Source: Stentor coeruleus
Taxonomy: Eukaryota; Ciliophora; Heterotrichea; Heterotrichida; Stentoridae
Direction of reading: 5' to 3'
Length of the DNA: 64,000 bases
Assembly (NCBI GenBank): GCA_001970955.1
Contig: MPUH01000212.1
Coordinates: 16,796-80,795 of the forward strand
Made by a program: the position numbers and the translations under genes. Positions 41,555-50,949 of the stretch are shown piece by piece. Positions within the stretch are counted from its first letter, which is position 1. Every line of letters starts with the position of its first letter. The notes under the pieces are model-generated. The model did not search any database and was not told the origin of the DNA. It was given only the letters and a program-made list of their open reading frames with translations.

Positions 41555-42304
41555 ATGAAAAGAAAGTCTGATAGTTTTTTGAATGAGGTCACAGAAAGAA
41601 TAAATAGACTTAAAGAAATATCAGAAGAATCAGGTCTTGATTATACACAAGAACTTGTAAAAACACTCCGAAGGCTTTCTGACATATCAGTAAGCAACAC
41701 TTCACAGATAAAATATAGTGAAGATTCTATTGATATAAATGAATCTAATCTTATATTACAACCTACTAACTCGCTATTTGATGACTCAAGTATGGATTCT
41801 AAAGTTTCACTGATTACATCAATCAAAAATAAAAATGATGAACTTCAAAAAACCTGTTCGCAAAAGCTCATGGAACTTAGGGCTACAACAAAAGAGTTTG
41901 CTAAGTCGAGGCAAGGGATACGATTTGATAGCCCAGATAGAAAAGTTAGCTCGAGTATGCAGATAAGAGATTTTAGTAAGAAAGAAGGAATTTATTCAAG
42001 AAAAGAATCAATTGGAAATGATGAGATGCTAACACAAAAAGTTGACATCCACAGACGTCGATCTAACACCCAAGACCTAAGCCATAAAAGTTTTATTTGT
42101 GATGCTGCTCTTAACAATATCCTTGGAGAACTCACACAATTAAAATCCCAACTAACTGTAGCAAGTACTAAAATTATCCAAAACAATGAAGAAATTATAA
42201 AACAGCGACATGAAAGCACAACATTAAAAACCCAACTTGAAACACTGATTGAAAAACACGCAAAATCCAATTCTGGTAACTCTTGCGGATGCAAACTCTT
42301 TTAA
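41555..42304 (+). CDS. Coiled-coil protein with possible CaaX end (CKLF)
   Basis: A 249-residue protein. Residues 1-35 and 185-240 are coiled coil; the middle is Ser-rich and disordered. It ends SCGCKLF. A cysteine four from the end followed by K-L-F has the form of a CaaX prenylation box, with a second Cys two residues before that could be palmitoylated. Membrane anchoring is inferred. The Lys in the second position is unusual. No family is recognised. The stop is TAA. Confidence 0.65.
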   Translation: MKRKSDSFLNEVTERINRLKEISEESGLDYTQELVKTLRRLSDISVSNTSQIKYSEDSIDINESNLILQPTNSLFDDSSMDSKVSLITSIKNKNDELQKTCSQKLMELRATTKEFAKSRQGIRFDSPDRKVSSSMQIRDFSKKEGIYSRKESIGNDEMLTQKVDIHRRRSNTQDLSHKSFICDAALNNILGELTQLKSQLTVASTKIIQNNEEIIKQRHESTTLKTQLETLIEKHAKSNSGNSCGCKLF

Positions 42305-42431
42305 TAAAATAATTATCTTATCTAAAAACCCATATAAATAATTTTACCTTGTAAAAAAACCCTAACAAGTAAATATTCAATTTTTTTCCTTCTAATTAAT
42401 AAGTTAATTAGCTTATTTTTATATCTATTTT

Positions 42432-42731
42432 TCACGATGAAGTAAAACATTTTATCCATCGGCAAAATTTCAAACATGTAAGCAAATTTGGCAGTTTTTC
42501 TGGTATTTTGTTATCATTTTGTTGTATATTTATAGATGCATCTATTTCTTCATGGTTTATTTCGGCAGATAGCACAACTTGTGAATTAGATGATGATAGG
42601 TCGCTTGAAGAATTATCATTTGGTTTGATATTTCTTTTTAATCGATCTTGTTGAAGTTTTTCATGAATTTCTTTGGCCTAAATTTATGATACAGTGGGTA
42701 GTGTGAGTTTTTTAGCTGTGATCATGTTCAT
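42432..42731 (-). CDS. Small spliced gene, 94 residues
   Basis: Neither exon exceeds 80 codons, so the gene is easily missed. From the ATG at 42731, thirteen codons lead to a 15-nt intron (42678-42692), then 81 codons to TGA at 42432-42434. The protein has a short helix (AKEIHEKLQQDRLKR), a Ser-rich middle and a Cys-containing end (LLTCLKFCRWIKCF). If TGA is not a stop here, the frame runs eight codons on to TAA at 42408-42410. The intron fits the window consensus exactly. The function is unknown. Confidence 0.6.
42678..42692 (-). other. 15-nt intron, phase 0
   Basis: Sense sequence GTATCATAAATTTAG, with both TAA and TAG in frame if retained. Position 10 is A as in the other six introns. Confidence 0.7.
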
Positions 42732-43549
42732 TTTACAATATATAAATTATGTGAAAGAAAATAATATGGTATTGAAATATAGGATGTTTTTATGTAGTAA
42801 AGCTAGGTAGTTGTAAAGATTTATTAGTTGGTTTTTTGTGTTTTTATTGTTTAGTGTTTTTTTTTTGGGATATTAGGAGTTTATTATGAGCTTATGATGA
42901 AATTTATATCAAATTGATATTTTTTTTTATAAAGAACCCGGCTTTTCATGTAAATATTCATTTGGACTGTATAGGTGGTATTTAGAGTAAGAGTTTTTTG
43001 GACTGTGCATAAAATAACATATATAAAATATAATTATAAATAACATATATAAAACAGTTAAAATATAAGTTTACTACAAAGAAAATTCTTATCAAAAAAT
43101 AATATCTCAATACTTTTTACCGAGTCTTTGTATCTTTTATTTCAAAAAGAATCTATTATTAGACATAAACATATAATAAAATGTTAAGAATCTTTATATA
43201 CCTAAAACAATATTATCATATATAAAATACACACAAAATCCTGTAAAAAATTATAACCCAAATCTATAAATGATTTATTTTCATCTAAAAATTAAAAAAA
43301 TTGTCGANGACATAAACATATAATAAAATGTTAAGAATCTTTATATACCTAAAACAATATTATCATATATAAAATACACACAAAATCCTATAAAAAATTA
43401 TAACCCAAATCTATAAATGATTTATTTTCATCTAAAAATTAAAAAAATTGTCGATTTTGTTCTAAACTCAGCATAGTTTTATATATCTTCAATTCTTTAA
43501 TATTCATCATTTCTATTAACCATTTGAGTTTAGGTTTTAAGTATTAAAA
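42732..43549. other. Tandem spacer with large assembly duplication
   Basis: G-rich beside the left gene. Its right half is occupied by the 146-bp repeat around the N at 43308. No gene or RNA was seen. Confidence 0.5.
43162..43454. repeat. 146-bp direct repeat flanking single N (43308), one mismatch
   Basis: Bases 43162-43307 and 43309-43454 match except for one G/A difference (AATCCTGTAAA against AATCCTATAAA). An unmerged contig overlap is likely; the mismatch may be an allele difference or a sequencing error. Confidence 0.85.
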
Positions 43550-44665
43550 TTACTGAGTATCAAGCTTACGGGATTTATGAAAGCCAGATGGGCTACGTGA
43601 GGAAGCACTTTTTCTCATTGATGGAGCAATCCGCAGACGTAGGAAATTTTCTATTTCTGATGAGCAGTGCTTAAAAATATAACTGTCAAGACCCACACCG
43701 TTTTTGCAAACTACTTCCCCATTTTTCATACAAAGTGTTATTGTTTTAGCTCCAATTAAGAAGTTTAATTCTCTAGTTCTTCGCATAAGTCCCACAAGAT
43801 TAAGCCTATTCAATGTCTCATAAACTTTCCTCTCCATACTTTTCTCAAAACTCTCATTATCATTAACTTGAGATTGTGAATGCCTATGACTATAAAATTG
43901 CCTTTGCTTTATAATCCCAACACTTTCTTGTGGTTCTATATCAAAACTTTTTTCTCCAAAAGATTTAAAAAATCCTTCCTCAGACTTTTTCATTACATTC
44001 CCTATATCAATAAAATAACTCAATTTCTCTTGTAAACTGATGCTATAGTTTTTCTCTAATTCAAGTTGTTGTTTTAATGAAGATATCTGAGCTTGTAAAT
44101 CCTGAACTGATTGCTTGACTATATCTTTTTGATTATGAATTTCTTGTTCAAGGTCTTGGACAAGGTTTTGATAAAATTTAATCAAACGTTCATTGTCTTC
44201 TTTTATATAAAATGATTGATCAGAAGGTTTTTGGTTTATAAAAGATTGGTCTTGAAAGCTATCATTTTGTGGATTCAAAGTTTCTTCTTTTTCATGCTCG
44301 GAAGTATCGGTTAAGGCTGATTTTTGAAGCTCTTTTTGTACCCCAAGAAGGACACGGGGTTGGGAGATTTTTGGAGGAAGGGTGACTAGGAAATTGTCGC
44401 TTTCTTTGAATAATGGCAACCAATAGAACCATTCTGAATGAAGGAGAGATGTTTGGAATGCTAGACTTGCTGATGATGATTTGGAATTTTTGTCATTGAT
44501 ATCTATTGTTATAACTCCGGGAACAGATATTGAGAAATTTGCAGGAAGTGAATTCAGGAAACATGTATTAACATCATTTCCATCCACTGCAACACTTAAT
44601 TCACACTTGTTTATATCCCACTCGCCTTCAACTCTAGCTACAGTTAAGATGAAAGTTTCAGTCAT
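43550..44665 (-). CDS. C2-like domain plus coiled-coil protein
   Basis: A 371-residue protein. Residues 1-112 are mainly beta (FILTVARVEGEWDI, LPANFSISVPGVITIDI, SEWFYWLPLF) and look like a C2-type sandwich without obvious calcium-binding aspartates. Residues 165-220 are coiled coil. The C-terminal 80 residues include a helical MRRTRELNFLIGAKTITLCM segment and a basic tail with SRSPSG. N-terminal C2 plus coiled coil is common in centriole and transition-zone proteins, but I cannot name a family. Start and stop are clean. Confidence 0.6.
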   Translation of the reverse strand: MTETFILTVARVEGEWDINKCELSVAVDGNDVNTCFLNSLPANFSISVPGVITIDINDKNSKSSSASLAFQTSLLHSEWFYWLPLFKESDNFLVTLPPKISQPRVLLGVQKELQKSALTDTSEHEKEETLNPQNDSFQDQSFINQKPSDQSFYIKEDNERLIKFYQNLVQDLEQEIHNQKDIVKQSVQDLQAQISSLKQQLELEKNYSISLQEKLSYFIDIGNVMKKSEEGFFKSFGEKSFDIEPQESVGIIKQRQFYSHRHSQSQVNDNESFEKSMERKVYETLNRLNLVGLMRRTRELNFLIGAKTITLCMKNGEVVCKNGVGLDSYIFKHCSSEIENFLRLRIAPSMRKSASSRSPSGFHKSRKLDTQ

Positions 44666-45500
44666 TTTTAATATTTTTTTTTATGGTTGATCATATAATC
44701 AGCAAACTATAAATTATCTTATTCATACTATTTTGGCTCTCTACAAATACATATAGAAAATAATTTCTCACATATTTTTCAACAGCATATTTCTTTAAAA
44801 AAAATCCAATACTTTGTTTCCTTATAAATAAACATTTACTTAAATTAGAGTATTTTTCAAGTGTAAATTCTTTTATTAATACTTGATACTTTAAAAAAAA
44901 TATTATACTTGGCGGGAGACATGTCAAATTGAAAACATTTACAGACTTATGATAATTTAAGTTTGCAAAACATATTTTTTATGATTATTAAGCAGGTTTT
45001 TGAAGGTAGGAAAATAGTTTTGTGAAGGGGTTAATTGATTTTTTTAGGATTGGAATTAGAAGAGAGATTTGGGTATTAGAAATTTGTGATATAAAAGAAG
45101 ATGGGATAAGATGGGATTATTGTTTGGATAATTAGTTGTTAAGCTGTAGATTCGGGATGCTTTTACCTTATATGCTTGTGAAATTTTTAGGGATGTGTAA
45201 CATGGTATTAATAAATAGGGTAAAGGCTTTGTTTGAGTTCATATAAAAAAGAATTAAGTTCAGAAGTTTATATGTCAAAAATATAATGTAAAATTTTGTT
45301 GGAAGAATATATTGACAAACATCTTCTAACACTTCAAAGAATTCCAAAATCTTAGTGCCAGAAAATCATCCTACAAACCCCGATTTTATTTTTAATCTCC
45401 CAAATCTCCTATCATAACAAACCAAGCAATGATACAAAGCGGAAAGAATGCAAAATTCCTAAACAAACATTAAGCGCCAAAAACATGGCAGACTATTATA
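44666..45500. other. Divergent spacer
   Basis: An open minus frame at 44691-44927 has some protein character (FTLEKYSNLSKCLFIRKQ) but only a TTG start, and ends 26 bp before the next ATG. It could be a remnant or leader sequence. The rest is G-rich on the left and C-rich on the right. No RNA gene was seen. Confidence 0.4.
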
Positions 45501-47543
45501 ATGGAGGGAAATACAAGTGTAAAGCGATTATCCAAGAAAAAATTCGAGATGAAATTATCTAAGCTCAGTACAAGTAAGCCTACTGATATGCTTTCATCTA
45601 TAGAAGATTTATCTAAATATACCACACGTTCGGCCTCTCATTCTGAGCAGGAACAGCAAAGCATATTAGATATTGATTTACAACATCATTTATCTCAAGT
45701 TGATACACAGGTAGATATGCAAATGGAGTCAAGGGAATTTATGAAGTCTAGTCTTTATACTACAGAAGAAAACTCAGACGATTCTCCAATCAATTTTTCG
45801 AAGCCATATAAAAAACCTAAAAATCTAGATGCTTTTTCCGAACTTACTACAAATACATCACTATATACACAGGAGGAGCCTTCAGACGAAGTAACTCCTT
45901 CAAAGATAGCAACAAAATTTTCCAAAATCCATACCAAAAAGTCTTCATTTATTACCCCTGATTCAAAAGAATTAAATTCCGATAGCGACTCACAAGAAAT
46001 CTCATTACCGATTAAACGTAAAAAATCATTTAAAAAAGTTTCAGCTGTTCCTTTGAAGATTTTTAATAAACTTATTGATATTAAAAAAGACTCATTTATA
46101 GAAACAGGTGAATCTTATGATTTAGATGAAATCGAAATCACTGTGACTCCAAAAGAAAAAGTGTTTAATTGTTCATTTATGGATAGGTTTAAAAACAATA
46201 AAATTGATAAACCTAATCATACTCTTGCTAAAGGAGTTCTTACTGACTCAAGCATTTATGAATCGTTAGAAATACAGGCTCCAAAGAAGCTTGAAGGGTT
46301 TTTCATGAGGAAACCACAGATAACACCAAGGGATATTTTAAGAGAGTCTTTAAAAAATGAGATAAATAAAAGGAAAACAACTCATATTAACACTGAATGT
46401 ATTTTTGCTAAAATGCCAACTGATCTTCCTGGCAAACTAATTAAAAAAGCTCAAGATGATGGAGAATCTGATTATATTCCTGAGGATAATGAAGAAACTG
46501 AAGCTTTGGAAATGGAAAAAATCATCCGTCTTGAAGAAGGGGAAGAAAGCAAAGACAGCGAAGAGAGTGACAAAAGTGAAAAAAGTCAAGATACTGACAT
46601 GGAGACTGAGTCCGAAAGCACTGAAACCGAAAACAAAAACCCTCATCTTGATGACTCTAACAAAAACATGGACATCGATGACAACCCTTTAGAAGATTCT
46701 CAAAACGACTCTATAACTGTAGCATCAGAAACTATTCCTGATACAAAACTTCATCCTCCAATACTAAACTCTATATTCAGTACAACAACCAATGCTTCTC
46801 AACCCTTTGTCAATTTTATAAAAAAACCTAAAAATAAATTCATAGACGAAGAAGCTGAATTAGGAAGTGATCATGAAGAACATGATGATTTAATAAAAAA
46901 CATCAGAGATAGCGATTTAGAAATCAGTGAAGAACTTGACAAAGATCTTGAAGAAATCATAGATCGTGATAAAGTTGATGATGATGAAGAAATGAGATAT
47001 GGGAAACATCTTGATCAACTAATGAAAGATGATGATGAGAATATAAAAAAAGTTGTCAATGCCGAATTTAGAAGACAAAGGAAGGATTTGGATTTAATTG
47101 AAAATGGTCTAGGGATAATGTCTAAAAAAGATAAGCTTTTAGAAGAAAGGAAGAGTTTATTAGCTCAAAGAGGGACACAAGTTTTTAGTCAGAATTCAAA
47201 AGGTATTAATCCAGAAGAAATGGATGATGAAGAGCTTGATAGGTATAAAGCATTAAAAGGTTCACAGGAATTGAAGTTTATTAGGAATCAGTTTAGTTCT
47301 AAGGTTATGCTTGATGATAAATCTTTGAGTATTTTTAATCTTATAAGCAAACCTGAGAATAGTATAGCATCGAAGTCGATGTTGGTAGGTTCAGATAAGT
47401 CAAATAGTATGAGGGTATTTAAATCCTCTACAAACTTGTCTTCTAATAGGTCATTTGTTTTCAGTAAGGATAAGTCGATAACTCAAGCCTTTGAGAAAAC
47501 TCAGACTAAGAAGACGAAGCTATATAAGCTTCTAAGCAATTAA
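45501..47543 (+). CDS. Claspin/Mrc1-like replication checkpoint protein
   Basis: A 680-residue, mostly disordered acidic protein. Residues about 448-530 resemble the Mrc1-like core: FIDEEAELGSDHEEHDDLI, then DLEEIIDRDKVDDDEE and AEFRRQRKDLDLIENG. The tail has an SNRSFVFSKD segment similar to the end of fungal Mrc1. Many SQ and TQ sites, as expected of a checkpoint kinase substrate, occur in the first 160 residues (SEQEQQS, VDTQVDMQ). Claspin links stalled forks to the checkpoint kinases. The match is by motif style, so moderate. An overlapping out-of-frame ATG at 45485 is not used. Confidence 0.6.
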   Translation: MEGNTSVKRLSKKKFEMKLSKLSTSKPTDMLSSIEDLSKYTTRSASHSEQEQQSILDIDLQHHLSQVDTQVDMQMESREFMKSSLYTTEENSDDSPINFSKPYKKPKNLDAFSELTTNTSLYTQEEPSDEVTPSKIATKFSKIHTKKSSFITPDSKELNSDSDSQEISLPIKRKKSFKKVSAVPLKIFNKLIDIKKDSFIETGESYDLDEIEITVTPKEKVFNCSFMDRFKNNKIDKPNHTLAKGVLTDSSIYESLEIQAPKKLEGFFMRKPQITPRDILRESLKNEINKRKTTHINTECIFAKMPTDLPGKLIKKAQDDGESDYIPEDNEETEALEMEKIIRLEEGEESKDSEESDKSEKSQDTDMETESESTETENKNPHLDDSNKNMDIDDNPLEDSQNDSITVASETIPDTKLHPPILNSIFSTTTNASQPFVNFIKKPKNKFIDEEAELGSDHEEHDDLIKNIRDSDLEISEELDKDLEEIIDRDKVDDDEEMRYGKHLDQLMKDDDENIKKVVNAEFRRQRKDLDLIENGLGIMSKKDKLLEERKSLLAQRGTQVFSQNSKGINPEEMDDEELDRYKALKGSQELKFIRNQFSSKVMLDDKSLSIFNLISKPENSIASKSMLVGSDKSNSMRVFKSSTNLSSNRSFVFSKDKSITQAFEKTQTKKTKLYKLLSN

Positions 47544-48689
47544 TAATTAAACTAAGTTGGTTATTAGGGGCAAGGGGTTTTTTGGATGGGAAAAAGGGAT
47601 TTTGGGATTTTTAGATGATTTGAAATGTAATGATGAGTGTTATTTGATGTGTTTGAAAAAATGAAATTTGTGTTATTTTGATGCATTTGAAAGGATGCGA
47701 TGAGTGATTATGGTTTAAGCACTTTGTGGAATGATATGGCTTTGGATATTCTGATGGAAATATTCAAATTGGGATATGATATATAAAAGATAGCTGGAAT
47801 GCTGCAGATAAGAATTTTTTCTTTTAAAAGTAGGGAGAATGATTATATATATCTTTATGATATATTTATTGTATTTTATATAAGTTTTAATATTATTCTT
47901 AGTATTTCTCTTGCTTTTCTCAAATCTTTTTATTCATTTTCAGCATTTGGAACTCTTAAAAAATTCTCATAACCCAAAGATTATCTTCATATACATTCTT
48001 CGATGAAATCAGTAAAATCTTACAAATCAACACTTTTATATGATTTTTACTATAAGTTTAACTCTTTAAAATTATAGGAAAATCTTTAGGAGCTCATAAT
48101 GATAAAGTTATATATCATATTTAGTCTAGGGAATATACTAATAACTACTTCTTTTAATTATTTGGCTTTTTAAGATTACTTTTTTATTTAAATAGTGTCT
48201 TTAAATAGCAATTAAGTTTTCAGGTAGACAATCTGAAATCTGCTATTTTAAGACAAACTTTTATATACTAGTTTTAATTTTCCCTGATTAAACTTGAAAC
48301 TCCACAAAAATTTTTACCTGCTTTAAAGGTAATAAGTTATTATTTTAATACCCAATCCAGTATTTCAAGATTTTATTTATATTCTGATCATATATAAGCA
48401 ACTCTATACATCACATATCAATACTTCCACAAAAGTTTAATAATTATAAAATATCAAATAAAATCCTCTATTTGAATTTTGCAGGCTAATTGTATAAAAA
48501 ATCATATAAAATTTCTACTAAATATAATCTTATAATCTATAATCTTTATATCTAAACCAAACTAAGCCTATATGTCAATTATGTTATAAATAAAAAAAAG
48601 TAAATTTGATTATAACAAAAATAGAAATCTAAGTAAAAAATAGCACATAGAAAGTGGTTTATTTAGACTATTACAATTATCAAATTCTT
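47544..48689. other. Convergent spacer with strong GC-skew switch
   Basis: The first 250 bp are very G-rich on the plus strand; from about 47900 the strand is A/C/T-rich. No gene, RNA or repeat was seen. Confidence 0.5.
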
Positions 48690-49043
48690 TTACTTTTTTA
48701 AGTTTTTAGATAAAGAAATTAGATAATTGCTTAAAGAGACTAGGTTCCTTTGTTCAATTATATATTGACTATTATCTGACTCTAAAGGTCCTGCTCGCTG
48801 ACGTAGTTCTTGGATTTTATCTATTGTTGATTGAGTAAAGCTTTGCAATTGATCTAATTGCAAATCTGCTTTGTTGATTTCTTCAATAAGTTCTTGAGAT
48901 TTCACTTGGTTCATCATTATTTGTTCAATGTTGAACTTTTCTGTTTTCCTAAGTTTTGATTGAAGTTCACCTATAAGATTATCTGTTTCTAGTTCTTGGA
49001 GCTCTTCATAAGAGAGCCATTCGAGCAAGTCAGAGTCCATCAT
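48690..49043 (-). CDS. Small coiled-coil protein
   Basis: Starting at the ATG pair MMDSDLLEW (49043) gives 117 residues. An ATG 25 codons upstream would add an AT-rich hydrophobic leader that looks like translated 5' flank. Residues 10-117 are helical coiled coil, ending with ELRQRAGPLESDNSQYIIEQ. The end is faintly like the central coil of exocyst Sec3 (IESQNNRLQ), but it is much too short to be that protein. No family is assigned. The TAA stop follows a Lys pair. Confidence 0.6.
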   Translation of the reverse strand: MMDSDLLEWLSYEELQELETDNLIGELQSKLRKTEKFNIEQIMMNQVKSQELIEEINKADLQLDQLQSFTQSTIDKIQELRQRAGPLESDNSQYIIEQRNLVSLSNYLISLSKNLKK

Positions 49044-49428
49044 TTTTATTAGAAAATTTTGTTTATAAGATTTGATTAAAATTGCTAAGTTTTTACTAAA
49101 GATTAAATAATTATACACAAATTGTGATGAGAATTTATAAAAGTTTTAACATACAAGCTTATAATAAAATCTTAAATTTTTATAAATTTGGATATAATTT
49201 CCTAATAATAAATTCAATTGAAATAAGCTATAAAATTGATTTCCTAGTAAAAAATCATTATTCTTTATCTTAACCTCACAAAAGTATGCAATTTATCTAA
49301 AAACATCATAAAATCCTAATAATTGCATACCTTTTATCTAACTACTATAAATCTTATAATCTAAGAATTTTTTTTAATTTAACACCTCAACTAACTATAA
49401 TCTTTCTACTTATAACATAAAATTTATT
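49044..49428. other. Tandem spacer
   Basis: AT-rich spacer, C-rich next to the DYRK gene end. Nothing else is seen. Confidence 0.5.
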
Positions 49429-50949
49429 CTAAGGACTTTTCATCCCTTTTTTCCCAGCTTTTTTTAAGCGTCTTTGTTTGAGGATCTCTTCAATCCAAGG
49501 GTGTTTTAGTCCTTCAGAAGGTTTCATTCTAGTCTGAGGGTCCCAATCAAAGCACCTGTTCACAAAATCAATAAGTAGCTCAGGTGCTCCCGACATGACA
49601 TCAGTGATTTTTTTGCTTCCTGGAATCTTTTTACTTCCCCCTTTGTTGGGTAAAGGTTTTGGTGTCCCATTATTCTCAAAAAATAATTTAATTCGAGTTG
49701 ACTTTTTAATAATATGCTCTGGAGGAAGTCCAAAAATTTCTATTATAAGCAATAATTGATCATGTTCAGATTCACTTATAAATAATGGATATCCAGTAAA
49801 AATTTCTACAATAATACATCCTAAACTCCACATGTCTATAGCTGGAGTGTAAGGAATACCGAGTATTATCTCAGGAGCACGATAAAATCGACTTTGAATA
49901 TACGTGTAAATTTTTTCTGATTCAAAACAAGAAGACCCAAAATCAATAACCTTTATTTCTGCTCGTTTCGAGTTCACAAGCATAATGTTTTCAGGCTTCA
50001 AATCGCAATGAATTATATTAAACTTAAAAGCAAAATTCAAACACCGAAGCAATTGTAAAACAAATTTATGTATAAGCCCAAGGTTAAAACCTTCAAAATT
50101 ATTTTGTTGCAATAATTCATAAAGGTTCATGTTTAAAATCTCAAAAGTCATACATATATGTTTTCTAAACACAAAATAATTCTTGATCTTCACAACATGA
50201 TTTTTCCCTTTAATATCATTTTCTCTAAGGGTCTGCAAAATTTTTATTTCAACCATCGCTTGTTTATTGAACCTTTTTTTGTTCCTCACAACTTTTAAAG
50301 CTACTTTTTCATGTTTTTTGTGGTCTTCGCACAAAACAACCTGGCCAAAGTTCCCTTTGCCAAGCATTTTTATAATCTCATATCTATACGCGATGTGATC
50401 CCCAGCCATCAGCAAATAATCACCTCTTTCATCATCAAAGCCACAATTAATTCCCCCCAAATCTGGTTTAATCTTATTTCCCAGTTTACCCAAGTAAAAA
50501 ACATCAGCGAAATCTAAAATTTCCACTTTCTCATATTCTGTAAGTTCTACTTTAAAATACATCAAAGCCATCCTTGATGACATCAAAGGTCTCTGTTCAT
50601 TTTGCCCTAATCCTATAGGATTATTATGAAAATTCTTAATTGAATCAGAGATCTGTAATGAATTACCAGAAGAATTCTTATTAAATCTTTTATTACTTGA
50701 AGCATGAGGTAAATATCCAGCAACAATTTTAGGGGAACACAAACTATTAGGTTTGATATTTTTAGGGCTATTTGCTGTTGCAAGGTTTTTCAAGGAATTA
50801 CTAAGACTTAAAGATAAAAATTCTTTGAAATTAGATTTTTCCTTTTGTTTGTTATATGGCATATAGTCGTTAAGTCTTGCGTTGTAAGGCTTTTTTTTGG
50901 CTTTCAAGTCAGAATTGTGTTTTGGTCGTTGTTTTTTCCTTATTTCCAT
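49429..50949 (-). CDS. DYRK-family dual-specificity kinase
   Basis: A 506-residue kinase starting at the ATG at 50949 (MEIRKK). Residues 1-115 are basic and disordered. A DYRK-homology box precedes the catalytic domain (LTEYEKVEILDFADVFYLG), which marks class-2 DYRKs. The kinase has GKGNFGQVV, VALKVV, HCDLKPEN with Cys for Arg as usual in this family, VIDFGSSCF and the YTY activation loop followed by QSRFYRAPE. All catalytic residues are present. DYRKs autophosphorylate the second loop Tyr and then act on Ser/Thr. The C-terminal 25 residues are basic. Stop is TAG. Confidence 0.93.
   Translation of the reverse strand: MEIRKKQRPKHNSDLKAKKKPYNARLNDYMPYNKQKEKSNFKEFLSLSLSNSLKNLATANSPKNIKPNSLCSPKIVAGYLPHASSNKRFNKNSSGNSLQISDSIKNFHNNPIGLGQNEQRPLMSSRMALMYFKVELTEYEKVEILDFADVFYLGKLGNKIKPDLGGINCGFDDERGDYLLMAGDHIAYRYEIIKMLGKGNFGQVVLCEDHKKHEKVALKVVRNKKRFNKQAMVEIKILQTLRENDIKGKNHVVKIKNYFVFRKHICMTFEILNMNLYELLQQNNFEGFNLGLIHKFVLQLLRCLNFAFKFNIIHCDLKPENIMLVNSKRAEIKVIDFGSSCFESEKIYTYIQSRFYRAPEIILGIPYTPAIDMWSLGCIIVEIFTGYPLFISESEHDQLLLIIEIFGLPPEHIIKKSTRIKLFFENNGTPKPLPNKGGSKKIPGSKKITDVMSGAPELLIDFVNRCFDWDPQTRMKPSEGLKHPWIEEILKQRRLKKAGKKGMKSP

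Noticed and set aside
1539-43454. Direct repeats around N as mobile-element target duplications
   Set aside because: No element lies between the copies, only one N, and removal of one copy restores eS28 and the PDK1-like gene.
46437-46692. Alternative frames inside the claspin-like gene
   Set aside because: They are Phe- or Lys-rich shadows of an acidic, Ser-rich coding stretch.
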